Shown here piece after piece: positions 27,787 to 37,000 of a DNA stretch of 64,000 bases. The position numbers were made by a program, and so were the translations under genes. Position 1 is the first letter of the stretch, and each line of letters starts with the position of its first letter. The stretch comes from CAZWCX01 sp964632945 (GTDB lineage: Bacteria; Planctomycetota; MHYJ01; WSZJ01; CAZWCX01). The notes under the pieces were generated by a model. That model saw only the letters and a list, made by a program, of their open reading frames with translations. It had not been told where the DNA came from and searched no databases. The stretch covers positions 1 to 64,000 of the forward strand of contig CAZWCX010000025.1 in assembly GCA_964632945.1 (NCBI GenBank). The letters are read 5' to 3'.

Positions 27787-29247
27787 TCACACGCCGCTCA
27801 GGCGTCCTCCGAGAAGGGTCCGCAGGGTATCGAGGACCGCATTCTCGTCGACCCGGGGAGGCGGCGCTCCCGGCGCGTGACGGACTGCGGCGTCGATCCG
27901 GTCCCGGATCGCAGCGGCGCGTTCCCGTTCGCGTGCCGCCGATTCGAAGTCCCCGCGCGCCGCGGCCTGGTCCTTCGCCTGATCCGCCTGGGCGAGGTCG
28001 CGGCGCAACGCCTGGGGATCCGCCGGGCCGCCGGCGGGCGGCAGACGCAATCGGGAAGCCGTCTCGTCGAGCAGGTCGATGGCGCGTTCCGGAGCGGCGC
28101 GGTCCTCGAGGTGCCGGGCGGCCAGGGCCACGCAGGCCTGAAGGGCGGCATCGTCGCAGGTCACGCCGTAGTCGCGTTCGAACACGGGGCGGAGCCCGCG
28201 CAGCACCTCCAGGGTTTCCGCGTCGGTCATCGGCGGGACCGTGACCGGGACGAACCTCCGGCGCATCGAGCCGAGGGCGTCATCGACCCGTTCGAATTCG
28301 TCGGGGCGCGCGGTGACCAGGAGACGGTGTCGATCGTCGGCAAGGACGCGCGCGAGCACCCCCTCGGCGACCGAAGCCCGGACCGGGTCCGGTTGCAGGA
28401 GGCGGCGAAAGAGGTCGTCCGCGAAGAGAACGACCCCGGGCCGTTCCGCGGCGCGAACGAAGAAGCCATTCACGGCCTGTTCGGCCGATTCGCGGTCACG
28501 AAAGGCGAGACGCGGCAGATCGAGGCTGCGGATCGCGGACACGCGGACCGGTTCGGGGACCTCGCGGCGGGAGACCGCCCACGCCAGCCCTTCCACGATC
28601 GCGGACTTGCCCACCCCCGGAGGGCCGATCAGGACCGGGCAGTTGCGCACCCGGCGCCCCAGGATCACCCAGAGCCGCTCGATTTCCTTGCGGCGCCCGA
28701 CCACGGGGTCGACACGGCCCGCGGCCGCCTTCGCCGAGAGGTCGGCCCCGAGGGCGTCGAGCTCCTCGCAGGCGCCGCCCGCAAGCGCCGCGGCGGGCGC
28801 AGTCCCCGGGTCCTTTCCCCGCGTCCGGAGCAGGTTCCGGCGCAAGGACTCCGGATCGACGCCCAGGTTCCGGAGGATCTGAACGGCCACGCCCTCCCGG
28901 TCATCCAGGAGCCCGAGCAGGAGATCCTCGGTATCGATCCGCCGGCCGCCCGGGCGCTCGCCATACCCGGCCGCGCTCTCCAGGGCGGCCCGGGCGCGCG
29001 GAGTGAACGGGAGCCTGCCCCCGGCGGCCGAACCGGGACCGCGCGGGATCAACTGCTCCAGCTCACGGGCAATCGTTTCCGGGCTCACGCCGAAGTCGCT
29101 CAGCGTCGCGGCGGCGACGCCTTCCCTCACGCGGGCGAGGGCGAGCAGCATGTGCTCGGTGCCGATGTACTCGTGGCGATGGTCGATCACCTGTTCCCGG
29201 GCGAGGGCCATGACCTTGCGCGCGCCGTCCGTGAAGTCATCGAACAT
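27787..29247 (-). CDS. half-length ClpC-like AAA+ protein with altered Walker B
   Basis: This 486-aa protein has a Clp-N double repeat (about 1-145), starting MFDDFTDGARKVMALAREQ with EYIGTEHMLLALA. One AAA+ module follows (about 180-400), with Walker A GPPGVGKS (208-215) and sensor-like TARPDEFERV. A UVR/middle-domain-like helix (about 425-455) closes it. The second AAA+ module of ClpC (about 810 aa) is missing, together with any ClpP-binding loop. Walker B reads VVLFADD (272-278) where ClpC has the pattern LFIDE, so the catalytic Glu is Asp and hydrolysis may be weak. It could hold or remodel kinase-linked complexes rather than feed ClpP, an inference. It sits 15 bp after K6 and 6 bp before K5. 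GGGAGCAGGA precedes the ATG. Confidence 0.88.
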   Translation of the reverse strand: MFDDFTDGARKVMALAREQVIDHRHEYIGTEHMLLALARVREGVAAATLSDFGVSPETIARELEQLIPRGPGSAAGGRLPFTPRARAALESAAGYGERPGGRRIDTEDLLLGLLDDREGVAVQILRNLGVDPESLRRNLLRTRGKDPGTAPAAALAGGACEELDALGADLSAKAAAGRVDPVVGRRKEIERLWVILGRRVRNCPVLIGPPGVGKSAIVEGLAWAVSRREVPEPVRVSAIRSLDLPRLAFRDRESAEQAVNGFFVRAAERPGVVLFADDLFRRLLQPDPVRASVAEGVLARVLADDRHRLLVTARPDEFERVDDALGSMRRRFVPVTVPPMTDAETLEVLRGLRPVFERDYGVTCDDAALQACVALAARHLEDRAAPERAIDLLDETASRLRLPPAGGPADPQALRRDLAQADQAKDQAAARGDFESAARERERAAAIRDRIDAAVRHAPGAPPPRVDENAVLDTLRTLLGGRLSGV

Positions 29248-29262
29248 GATCCTGCTCCCGGC

Positions 29263-32200
29263 TCAATGGGCGCCCGCGCGAATCCGCGCCATCAGGGAAG
29301 ACCACCGGGGATCGGCATGCAACGGGGCCAGATCGGCGTCCGCCTCGAGGCGGTCCGCGCTCTCTGCCCCGAATTCGAGGGCCGCGTCGAGGTGGCGGAA
29401 GGCGCGGTCGCGAAGGCGCGCGGACTCCTCGGGCGGAAGGGAGACCGGCGCGGAGTTCGCCATTTCCCGACCCGCGCTGGCCTGGGCGAGGAGGCGCGCG
29501 AGGCTGAGGCTTGCACCCGCGCGCGCGGCGCGCAACGCCTCGACGGATTCCGGCGTCGCCCCGGCCGGGTCCCCCTCAGAACCGTCCAACGCGGCCTCGA
29601 AGGCGGCGCGGGCCCGGGGCCAGTCGCCGGACGCGAGAATCCGCTTCGCCTCCTCGAGTCGGTCAACGCGGTCGGGAGTTCCCCTGCGCTCCTCGAGGCG
29701 TCGCCGGGCCGCCGCCAGTTTCGCCTCGAAGTGGGGCAACGAACGGGGATTCAATGCCTGCGCCCGCTCGAAATCCGCGACCGCCTCCTCATGTCGCCCG
29801 AGGGAGTGGAGGACCTGCCCCCGGCGCCAACAGGCTTCGGCGTACCGGGGATTCTCCTGCAGGGCGCGGGTGAAATGCGCCACGGCGGCCTCCGCATGGC
29901 CGCGGGGTTCCCCGCCGTGGCGCTCGGCATGCTCCGCCCAGGTCGTCTCCAGGTTGCCATAGGATTCCCAGGCCGCCGCCGACCGCGGGTTGAGCCGCAC
30001 CGCCGCCTCGGACGAGTTCCGCGCCTGCTCGAACCACACCGACGGATCCCCGCCGCCCCGCAGGGTCTGCCGCGCCGCATTGCCCTGCGCGCTCGCCTTG
30101 TACATCCACGCGCCGCCGTGCGAGGGGTTCAGGGCGGTCGCCCGGTCCAGCGCGGCGACGGCATCGCGCAATTGCGGCAGCGGATCTTCCTTGCGGGCCG
30201 CCCGGTACGCCCCCCAGTTGTTGAGGACCGAGCCCAGGCCGGTCCAGATCTCCGCGGAATTCGGGTTGAGGCGCGTGGCGGCCTCGAAGTCCTCGACCGA
30301 GCGCAGGAAGAACGGCGTCGCATCCCGCCCCCGACTCTGTTCGAGAACCCCCAGGTTGCCTCTCACGCGCGCGCGACGGAGGTGCGCTTCGATGAGTTTG
30401 GGGTTCCGCTCCAGGGCGGTTCCGTAGTCCTCTTCCGCCCCCCGCCACAGCGCCTCGGGGTCCTGGCCCCGCGAGTAACGGTAGATCCCCACGTTCACCC
30501 GGACCATGCCGCGCGAGACCCAGGCATCGGGGAAGGCCGGGGCCCCGGCCACGACCTCGTCGAGATCGGCCAGGGCGCGGTCATAAAGGGGCAGGGGGTC
30601 TCTCCCGCTCGTCTCGAGCACGACCGCCCAGTGGGAGAGCACGCGCGCGCGAAACGTCCGCGCCTCCGCCAACCGTGGGTGGATCTCGAGCGCCCGGGAC
30701 AGGTCGGCGACCGCGCGTTCGTACCGTTCCAGCGGATCGCGGCCGCGGGTGTGTTCGAAAATGCCCCAGTTGGCGAAGGCATTCCCGCGCCACATCCAGG
30801 ACTTGGCGAACTTCGGGGTGATCTCGAGGGCGCGATCGAAATCGCCGATTGCGGCCTCGTACCGGGAGATCGGATCCTGGCCTTGCAGGTCCATCCACAC
30901 GCCCCAGTTCGAGCGCAGCATGCCCCGCCAGATCCACGCGTCCGCGGAACCGGGATCGAGCTCGAGGGCACGGGTGAAGTCGGCTTCGGCCTGCGCGTAC
31001 CGGCCGGACGGGTCCACGCCCTCCGTCTGGTCCCGGTTCGCCCAGTTCACGCCCAGGTTGCCGCGATCCATCCAGGCACCCGCCGATTCCGGCGCCGCCT
31101 CCAGCGCGCGGGTGTAATCGGCCGCCGCGGCCTGCCAGTCCTCCGTCGGATCGTGGCCGGTCAGGTAGCGGTAGATGCCGAGGTCGCAATGCGTGTTGCC
31201 CCGCGCGTGGTGCCCGCCGGGGAGGGAAGGATTCATGCCGATGGCCCGATCGTGATCGGCCAGGGCGAGCCGGTAGGTGGGAACGGGGTCCCGGCTCCAG
31301 GCTTCGTGACCGATGCCGCGCCGCGTGCGCAGCTTTCCGCGCCGCTGCCAGTACTCGGCGGCGTCGGGATTCAATTCGATCGCGCGGGAGAGATCCTGGT
31401 CTCCGCGCTCGTAGTCCGCGTCGGAATCGGCGCCGCGCGCCTCGGCCCACTGCCCCCGGTCGGAGTACGCCTGTCCGCGCTCGTACCAGAACGGGGCATA
31501 GCCGGGATCCTGCGCGACTCCGCGGTCGAGGGCCGCGATGGCGGCGTCGTATCTCCCGCGTCCGTGGTGAAGCATCGCCAGGCCTTCGACGGCCTCCTCG
31601 AGTCCCGGGTCGGCCGCGAGGGCCTCTTCGAGAAGTCGTTGCGCCTCCTCCTGCTCGCCTTTCCGTCCGCGATGGAGGCGAAAGAGGCCGCGCGCGCAGG
31701 ACAGGCGGGCCGGCGAGATGGCGTCGGGCGCATTCGCCACCACCCGGTCCAACCGCTCCAGATCGACGATCAGGCGGTCGCGGAGGGCCTGCGCGGCGCC
31801 GTCCGCTTCGATCAGTTCCTCGTCCGGGGGTCGCGGGCGCAGCCGATCGTCCGGGGACTGGACCCGCTCGAGCGCCCCCTTGGAGGCCAGACGCCGCCCC
31901 TCCGATTTGGCCCAGTCGTCGCGCAGCGTCAGGACCCGTTGCCCGAGAAAGTGGGCGGTCAGCAGGGCATGCTCGTAGCGGGCCAGCGGGTGATCGGGGT
32001 CCTTGCCCAGCGCGGCTTCCTGCTCGCTCCGCGCGGCCTCGAAGACGAGCAGGGCCCGGTACATTCGGCCCAAGTGATGGTGCGGTTCGGCCAGGGTGGG
32101 AAGTTTGGCCACGGCCTCGCGCGCCGCCTCCTCGAGCGGGCCCAGGAACCGGCTCCGCGCCTCGCGCAGGCTTCCTCCGGACCGGCGCACCATCAGGGTG

Positions 32201-33891
32201 GCCTCGAGGTTGGTCTGCGAGATCATGCGCAGCGTGCGCAGCACCTGCTCCTCGAGCTCCGCCTTCTCGCGCTCGACGGAGCGGGCATGCCAGGCGAATG
32301 CGCCGGCCAAGGCGAGCGCCGCAATCACGGCGGAGGCAAGGGCGGTGAGCGCCTTGCGGCGGCGCGCCCACCTCCAGGTCTTTTCCCAGACCGCCTGTCG
32401 GCGGGCGCGGATCGCCTCACCGTCGAGCCAGCGACGGCAGTCTTCGGCCAGTTCGCGCGCGTTCCGGTAGCGGGCGCTCCGCTCGCGCGCCATGGCCTTG
32501 AGGCAGATGGTCTCGACGTCCCGGTCGATCCCCGGTTTCACGCGGCCCGGCGCCTCGGGGTCGTCGCGGGAGACGCGCATGAGCGTATCCATGGCGCCGT
32601 CTCCGACGTAGGGGGGACGTCCGCACAACATCTCGTACAGGATGGCGCCGATCTGGTAGACGTCGCTCTGCGCATCCACGGCCCTCATTCCGTCATCCAC
32701 CTGCTCCGGGCTCATGTAGCAGGGGGTGCCGACGAGGACTCCGGTGCGCGTGACCTGCGCCTCGCCCGCATCCACGATCTTCGCCAGGCCGAAGTCCATC
32801 ACCTTGACGCGCCCTCGCGGGTCGACGATGACGTTGGATGGCTTGAGATCCCGGTGCAGGACCCCCATGTCGTGCGCGTATTGGATCGCCTCGGCCACTT
32901 CGGCGGCGATTCGCGCGGCCTCGCGACCAGGCAGCCGTCCCCCGGTTCCTGACTCCGGACGCGCGATCCGTGCATCGAGGGTCTTTCCTTCCACGAACTC
33001 CATGGCCAGGTAGGTGCGGCCGCCTTCCTTCCAGATGTCGTGCACGCCGACGATCCCGGGATGGCGAAGCTTGGCCAGGGCCTCGGCTTCTTTGTGGAAT
33101 CGCTGCACCGCTTCCGCCGTGGCCGCGTCGCCGGCTTGCAGCGCCTTGACCGCGTAGAAGCACTTGAGACCGGGGTGGTAGGCCTTGTAGACGATGCCCA
33201 TGCCGCCGCGGCCGAGGACTTCCGTCCATTCGTATTGACCGATCCGCTGGGCGGGGTGAGGCGCGACGCCGGGGGCGCGCGCGCCCTCCTCCGTGGCGTC
33301 GAGGACGGTGGGGGAAGGCTCCCCGCCCGCTCGCGGGCCGGGGAGCGCCTCGAGCAGGGTGGGTGAAGCGCTCGCCGCCGGTCGAGCCTCCACGGTCTCC
33401 GCGTTCGCCGCGCGGATTCCGCCCGCCGTCGGCGCGCGGACTCCGTCCCGCAGCGGATCGCGGTCGGCCGGGGCGCTGCGCCCCTCGAGGTCCGCCGCGA
33501 TCCCCTGGGGCATCGCACCCAATTCCACCAGGAGCGCGCCGAGCGGGGCCCAGGCGCCGGTTTCGTGGACCCGGCGCGCCTGTTCGCGCAAGGCCGAAAG
33601 CGCCGTTCCGACGGAGAGCCGTCCCTCCGCGAGCGCCAGGGCGGCGAGTTTCCAGGAGTGGGCGCGCAGCAGAACGCGAGGGTCGTACTCGACCAACGCC
33701 CCCGTGTGGGTTTCCAGCACCTCCGCGATCCCGCCCACCGTCATCCGGCCGGTTTCGACGAGACCGATGGGCAGCCCGCCCGGGACCGATCCTTCCCCCG
33801 GACGGGCCAGGGCTTCTTCGACCTGGTCCGGGGTGAGGAGACGGCGCTCGACCAGGATGCGGCCCACACCGACATCGAACGAGGCGGACAT
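29263..33891 (-). CDS. K6: transmembrane Ser/Thr kinase with 46-residue TPR array
   Basis: This 1542-aa protein carries the N-terminal module (about 8-65) with ERRLLTPDQVEEAL and ETGRMTVGGIAEVL, and a linker to about residue 215. The kinase domain (about 218-510) has GRGGMG, Lys249, HRDLKPSN, DFGLAK and GTPCYMSPEQVDDGM. A transmembrane helix (ALASAVIAALALAGAFAW) and TLMVRRSGG follow. The tail has at least twelve TPR units, ten of them spaced at exactly 46 residues. A C-terminal cap reads LAPLHADPRWSSLMARI. All catalytic motifs are intact. It is the first gene of a probable unit K6-ClpC-K5, with a candidate promoter at 33963-33971. Confidence 0.94.
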   Translation of the reverse strand: MSASFDVGVGRILVERRLLTPDQVEEALARPGEGSVPGGLPIGLVETGRMTVGGIAEVLETHTGALVEYDPRVLLRAHSWKLAALALAEGRLSVGTALSALREQARRVHETGAWAPLGALLVELGAMPQGIAADLEGRSAPADRDPLRDGVRAPTAGGIRAANAETVEARPAASASPTLLEALPGPRAGGEPSPTVLDATEEGARAPGVAPHPAQRIGQYEWTEVLGRGGMGIVYKAYHPGLKCFYAVKALQAGDAATAEAVQRFHKEAEALAKLRHPGIVGVHDIWKEGGRTYLAMEFVEGKTLDARIARPESGTGGRLPGREAARIAAEVAEAIQYAHDMGVLHRDLKPSNVIVDPRGRVKVMDFGLAKIVDAGEAQVTRTGVLVGTPCYMSPEQVDDGMRAVDAQSDVYQIGAILYEMLCGRPPYVGDGAMDTLMRVSRDDPEAPGRVKPGIDRDVETICLKAMARERSARYRNARELAEDCRRWLDGEAIRARRQAVWEKTWRWARRRKALTALASAVIAALALAGAFAWHARSVEREKAELEEQVLRTLRMISQTNLEATLMVRRSGGSLREARSRFLGPLEEAAREAVAKLPTLAEPHHHLGRMYRALLVFEAARSEQEAALGKDPDHPLARYEHALLTAHFLGQRVLTLRDDWAKSEGRRLASKGALERVQSPDDRLRPRPPDEELIEADGAAQALRDRLIVDLERLDRVVANAPDAISPARLSCARGLFRLHRGRKGEQEEAQRLLEEALAADPGLEEAVEGLAMLHHGRGRYDAAIAALDRGVAQDPGYAPFWYERGQAYSDRGQWAEARGADSDADYERGDQDLSRAIELNPDAAEYWQRRGKLRTRRGIGHEAWSRDPVPTYRLALADHDRAIGMNPSLPGGHHARGNTHCDLGIYRYLTGHDPTEDWQAAAADYTRALEAAPESAGAWMDRGNLGVNWANRDQTEGVDPSGRYAQAEADFTRALELDPGSADAWIWRGMLRSNWGVWMDLQGQDPISRYEAAIGDFDRALEITPKFAKSWMWRGNAFANWGIFEHTRGRDPLERYERAVADLSRALEIHPRLAEARTFRARVLSHWAVVLETSGRDPLPLYDRALADLDEVVAGAPAFPDAWVSRGMVRVNVGIYRYSRGQDPEALWRGAEEDYGTALERNPKLIEAHLRRARVRGNLGVLEQSRGRDATPFFLRSVEDFEAATRLNPNSAEIWTGLGSVLNNWGAYRAARKEDPLPQLRDAVAALDRATALNPSHGGAWMYKASAQGNAARQTLRGGGDPSVWFEQARNSSEAAVRLNPRSAAAWESYGNLETTWAEHAERHGGEPRGHAEAAVAHFTRALQENPRYAEACWRRGQVLHSLGRHEEAVADFERAQALNPRSLPHFEAKLAAARRRLEERRGTPDRVDRLEEAKRILASGDWPRARAAFEAALDGSEGDPAGATPESVEALRAARAGASLSLARLLAQASAGREMANSAPVSLPPEESARLRDRAFRHLDAALEFGAESADRLEADADLAPLHADPRWSSLMARIRAGAH
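29968..31350 (-). repeat. 138-bp tandem TPR-coding repeats in K6
   Basis: Trp codons at 31348, 31072, 30934, 30796, 30520, 30244, 30106 and 29968 all fall on one 138-bp lattice, with His or other residues at the skipped positions. The next unit downstream is off by one codon. Units carry an (R/Q)GxDP loop such as LQGQDP or TRGRDP. Confidence 0.88.
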
Positions 33892-33962
33892 GCGGTCCCC
33901 GACGAAGGACGGGAGAAGCGGATGGGCCGCGCGGCCCGGGGCGGGCGCGCAGCCGTACCTGC

Positions 33963-33971
33963 AGGATAGCA
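33963..33971 (-). promoter_or_regulatory. extended -10 promoter candidate for K6-ClpC-K5
   Basis: The minus strand reads TGCTATCCT, 72 bp before the K6 ATG and inside the 138-bp gap after K7. It differs by one base from the motif at 24259 and 40627. There is a TTGACC upstream, but its 24-base spacing is too long. Confidence 0.4.
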
Positions 33972-34029
33972 GGGCCTGCCGCCGGCCGGAAGGGTCAATG
34001 CACCGGCGCCCGGGTTCCGGCGGGGGTCG

Positions 34030-37000
34030 TCATCCCCCCCCTGCGCGCAGGCGCCGGATCAATTCGTCCCAGCGGGGGTCGTCATGCAGCGGCGCCAGAT
34101 CCGCGTCGCCGGACAGATGCTCGGCGTCGGCGTAGCCGCGTCGGACGCACTCTTCGAGGCAGGCGAACGCCCCGTCCCGATCCCCGGCGCGGGCCAGGCA
34201 GCACGCGAGATTGTAGTGGATGCCCACCGCCTCCCGTCGCGAATTCCGCTCCAGCACCGCCCGGTAGGTCGGGGGCAGGCTCTCCGCGGCCTCCCGCAGA
34301 CCCACGATCGCCCGTTCGTACTCCGGCCGCGCCCCGGCGTAGTCGCCCGCGTGCAAGCGCTCCTCGGCCGCCCGCCGAGCCGCCCGCCAGGACGCCGACG
34401 CGATTTCCACCGCCCGCTCGGCCTCGACCTCCGCGAGGGCCGCGCGAAGCGGCCCCGACGCGGCCGGGTTCGCGGCCACGGCCGCGTGGAGATCCGCGAG
34501 GGCCTCCTGCCAACGCCCCTGTTCGCGGTGCAGGAGACCGCGAAAGGCGAGCGCTTCGCCGTGCCGCGGGTGAATCCGCAGGGCGGCATCGAGGTCCTCG
34601 AGCGCCCGCTGCGGAAGATCCTCCGGGTCCTCCTTCCGCCGGCGGCGGTCGCCCGCCCAGGCCAGGTAGAGTCGTCCGCGCCGCAGGCGGGCATCGGCGG
34701 AGCCCGGATTGAGCGCGAGCGTCCGCGCAAACGCCCGTTCGGCGACTCGATACCGCTCCTCCCCCGCCCCCCCCGCACCTCGAGCGACATCCCCCAGACC
34801 AGGTGGAGCTGCCCGACCGCCAGCCAGAGATCCGGATCGTTCGGGTTGAGCTCGGCGGCACGATCGAAGTCCCGGGACGCCGCTTCGTAATCCGGCGCCG
34901 GGTCGCTCCCGACCTTCATGCGGCTGTTGCCCCAATTGAGGCGCACGATTCCCCGCCGCCAGTATCCTTCCGCCCACGCCGGGCTCAACTCCAGGGCGCG
35001 ATCATAGACGGCCGCCGCCTCCCGATACCGCTCGGACGGATCCACGCCCCGCGACTCTTCGTAGCTGCCCCAATTCTGCCACGCATCCCCCAGGCGCGCC
35101 CACGCGGCGGCGGATTGCGGGTTGAGTTCGAGCGACTTCCGGATGTCCCGCACGCAGGCCTCGAAGTCCGGAATCGGGTCGCTCCCGATTCGGGAGTGCA
35201 GGAGGCCGCGGTTGCCGTAGAGCAGACCCCGCTCCCTCCAGGTTTCCGCCGACGCCGGATTGAGCTCGAGGGCGCGATCGAAGTCCTCGATCCCCTTGCG
35301 ATAGAAGTCTTCGGCCTCCCCTCCCCGTTGTCCGGCGTCCAGGCCCCAATTGACGTAAAGCAGGCCGCGCGAGGACCACCCCTCCGCCGAACCGGGATTG
35401 AGCTGGATGCCGCGGGACAGGTCGGACTCCGCCTGCCGGTACTGTTGGTCCGGATCCTCGCCGCGATCGTGCCGGTACACGCCCCAATTCATGCGCAGGC
35501 TGCCGCGGAAGAGCCAACCGCGGGCAAGTTCCGGATTCGCCTCGAGCATGCGGGCGGCGTATCGATCCGCCTCCGCGAAGGAGGGTTCGGGATCCATTCC
35601 ACGCGTCTGCCGGGTCAGTGCCCGATTGCTGCAGAGTCCGCAGAGGGCGAGCCAGGCCGACGGATTGCGGGGATCCAAATCCACGGCCTTGAGCAGATCG
35701 GCCTCGGCCTGCGCATACCACGGCTCGGGGTCCCGGCCGCGGGCCGCCTCCGTGGCGGCCCAGTTGAGCCGCAAGACGCCGCGATTTCGCCACGCACCCT
35801 CCGAACTCAGGTCGAGCTCGAGGGCGCGGGCGAAGTCCGCCAGCGAGGCCTGCCAGACCGCTTCCGGATCGCGCCCGCGGTCGCGGAGCATGAGACCCCA
35901 ATTGAGCCGGATCTGCGCGCGCTGCAACCAGGAGATCGCCTCGAGCGGGGCGAGGGCGACGGCGCGGTCGGAATCCGCGAGGGCGGATTCGAACCAGGAT
36001 GCACCGTCCTTGCCGAGTTCCTCGAACCGGAAGCAGAAGCGTGCGCGCGCGCCCGCGCGCAGGCGGTACCCGTCCGGGAGGTCCGGCTCGATCTGAATGA
36101 CGCCCCCGGCATCCGCCTCCGCCGCGAGCCAGAGCGGTTCGGGATCGAGGCCCCGTCCCTCGAGCCACTCGCCCCACTCGACCCGAACGTCCGCGCGCAG
36201 GACCCGGGGGCGGGCCTGGCGGGGGGCGAGCTCGACGGCGCGTTGAAAGTCGGACTCGGCGGCCCGGTAGGAGGCCTCCGGATCTCGGCCGGCCGACCGG
36301 TCGGCGGTCCCCTGCTTCGCGCGCAGTTCGCCGCGTCCGATCCAGAAGGGCAGGTAGCCCCGATCCCGCTCGAGTCCGCGCGAGTAGAGGGCGTCGGCGC
36401 GCGCGCGATCCCCGACGGCGAGGGCGAGGTGGGCAAGCGCCTCGACGACCTCTTCAAGCGTAGGATCCAGCCGCAGCGCCTCCTCCAGCGGCACTCGCGC
36501 TTCCCGCCGCCCGGCGTAGAGGAGCGCGTGTCCGCGCGCGCTGGCGAGCACGGCGGGGGGGAGTTCGGCCCGGACGGCGGAGGCTTCGAGGCGCAACAGA
36601 TCCTCGGCGATCCCCGTGCGCAGACGCAGGGCGAGAGGATCGGCGTCGGCCAATTCGGCGTCCCGGGGCAAGTCGCGCCCGACTCCGGGGGCGCCGCCGC
36701 CCGGGGTCAAGGCCCCGGTTTGGGCGAGTCGACGCCCCTCCCCCTCCAGCCAGCGGCGGCGCAACTCGCTCAAACGGCGACCATACGCGATCGCGCGCAA
36801 GATGGCCCGTTCATACCGGGCCGCGGCGTGATCCGGCTCCTTGGCGAGCGCCTGGTCCTGTTCCAGGATCGCTTCGTCGAAGCGAAGGAGGACGCGATAC
36901 ATGCGCCCGAGATGGACGTGCGGCTCGGCCAGGGAGGGGGCCCGTTCCACGGCCCGTCGCGAGGCCGCCCGCAGCGGCTCGAGAAAGGCGGCCTCGGTCT

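Noticed and set aside
24043..32952. A plus-strand open frame of 2969 codons opposite K4-K6
   Set aside because: It is antisense to four intact genes with full catalytic motifs. Long stop-free antisense frames are expected at this GC content. Its translation is Arg/Pro/Gly-rich with no motif.
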